Shown here piece by piece: positions 7,819 through 10,942 of a stretch of DNA of 10,942 nucleotides; position 1 is the first letter of the stretch; every line of letters begins with the position of its first letter. The position numbers and the translations under genes were made by a program. The stretch comes from Parachlorella kessleri (Eukaryota; Chlorophyta; Trebouxiophyceae; Chlorellales; Chlorellaceae), in NCBI GenBank assembly GCA_001598975.1, contig BBXU01001713.1:1-10942 (forward strand), read 5' to 3'. The notes below the pieces were generated by a model, which saw nothing but the letters and a program-made list of their open reading frames with translations, was not told where the DNA came from and did not search any database.

Positions 7819-8230
7819 AAACAAAATTCCGAAGCAGGGATATGAGAAGGTGCAAGAGTGGCTGACCTGTCTGTGCCAGGTGGATCCGGTACGAATCGTG
7901 CCTCCCTTGGACGACGTGAACCCAACATGGTCAAACCCGGGGCACCCCAGGCAAGAGCAAGTGCAAAGGCTTAGGGTTTGCATTGGCCCCTGCGTGCTTG
8001 TAGTCTAGCAGCACTCCGACAGTCTGTGAAGGCAGCCAGTCATAGGGTCCAGCTCTCAGAGCTGCGTTCACTTGGCCATGGCCACTGTACTCACGCCAGG
8101 AACCGCACAAACCCTCAGGACGCGCATCAAAGGTATCCAAGGCAGCCTTCGAAGCCACTCACGGCTTGGTGCAAATGACTGACCAGTCTCCAGAAGCTTT
8201 GGATTGGGTTTCTGTGCAGGTGCGGCTGCC

Positions 8231-10578
<2,348 letters not shown>

Positions 10579-10942
10579 GTAAGTCTGCGACTGCCTGCCT
10601 AGCAGCAGCCTGGTTGCGTTCCGTTTTCAGGTGTAACAACATTGTGACTGACCCGCAAGGGTGGTGGAAACCCTAAGACTACACTGATTGTGTGCTACCA
10701 CCAGTGAGGAGGTTGTTAGTAGTTTACGTGACATGGATAAGAGGACACGCCTCTTGGCTGCACAACCGCCTCCCTGATCTGCGTTTGCTTAGCAGGCATA
10801 GTCAGCGTCAAGCCTTAGTGATCATGCAGTCGACCCACAGCCCTGCCACGCACTGTCTGAGCAGCCAGCCCGCAGCAGCGGTCATACGGACAGGTCTGAT
10901 GCCTAGTGACTTGTGGCTGTGCCCCTGTCAATACGCCTTGAG
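10579..10942 (+). other. fabG intron 8, 5' portion
   Basis: After CCC CTG G the sequence reads GTAAGT, a consensus donor. I looked for the expected next exon (GRFG-PEEVA... in phase 1) after each AG, for example after TTAGCAG near 10794. That one gives only a short run ending in a stop. No fabG exon is seen in these 364 bases, so the intron runs off the window. Confidence 0.75.

Larger units (their letters stand above)
7163..8230. other. Intergenic region: M16 3' end and fabG 5' end
   Basis: There are 1068 bp between the M16 stop codon and the fabG start, and I see no convincing gene. Two possible polyadenylation signals for M16 are AATAAA at 7732-7737 and TGTAA (the usual green-algal signal) at 7814-7818; neither has a cleavage site to confirm it. 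A hairpin lies at 7598-7619. In-frame stop TGA at 8180-8182 closes the fabG frame upstream. An out-of-frame ATG at 8175 would be an upstream ORF if the 5' UTR reaches that far. The promoter for fabG must be here but has no recognisable box. Confidence 0.6.

Noticed and set aside
10785..10820. TTAGCAG followed by GCATAGTC as a candidate next fabG exon
   Set aside because: In the required phase it reads GIVSVKP then stop, unlike the conserved FabG C-terminus, so it is probably intronic.

Overview
The window is a piece of a nuclear genome from a green alga. The evidence is the density of short, GC-rich, intron-split exons, the plant and cyanobacterial character of the proteins, and plastid-type leaders. 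A trebouxiophyte or chlorophyte is an inference; no ribosomal or organellar marker is present to prove it. Three protein genes account for nearly all of the recognisable content. All were rebuilt here by joining exons whose reading frame and phase agree across splice sites. Long uninterrupted ORFs are mostly accidental read-through of introns.

Left third (1-2295, minus strand): the first five coding exons of GMP synthase (glutamine-hydrolysing). They hold the whole class I glutamine amidotransferase domain and the first residues after it. The ATP-pyrophosphatase and dimerisation domains lie beyond the left edge. A 263-bp spacer (2296-2558) separates its start codon from the next gene, which is transcribed in the opposite direction, so the two probably share a bidirectional promoter.

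Middle (2559-7162, plus strand): a complete ten-exon M16 (pitrilysin/insulinase-like) peptidase-family gene of cyanobacterial type. It has a basic leader followed by a hydrophobic segment. It lacks the HXXEH zinc motif but keeps the R...GLAY motif, so it looks like the non-zinc partner of a heterodimeric M16B enzyme. An intergenic stretch (7163-8230) follows.

Right third (8231 to the right edge, plus strand): a plastid-type FabG, the 3-oxoacyl-ACP reductase of fatty-acid synthesis, with eight exons seen. The glycine-rich cofactor loop and the Ser-Tyr-Lys triad are present. The last roughly 40 residues lie beyond the right edge.

The genes serve separate housekeeping pathways: purine synthesis, probably plastid proteolysis, and plastid lipid synthesis. 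Nothing ties them into one system, and I found no new multi-gene system, RNA gene, CRISPR array or intact mobile element. The unusual content is in the introns and splice sites: three GC-AG introns among 22 inferred donors, a 44-bp near-perfect palindrome, a 67-bp exact tandem duplication, a possible small retroposon remnant with a tetranucleotide tail and a 15-bp flanking repeat, a duplicated 3' splice site, competing donors, and G-quadruplex motifs close to donors.
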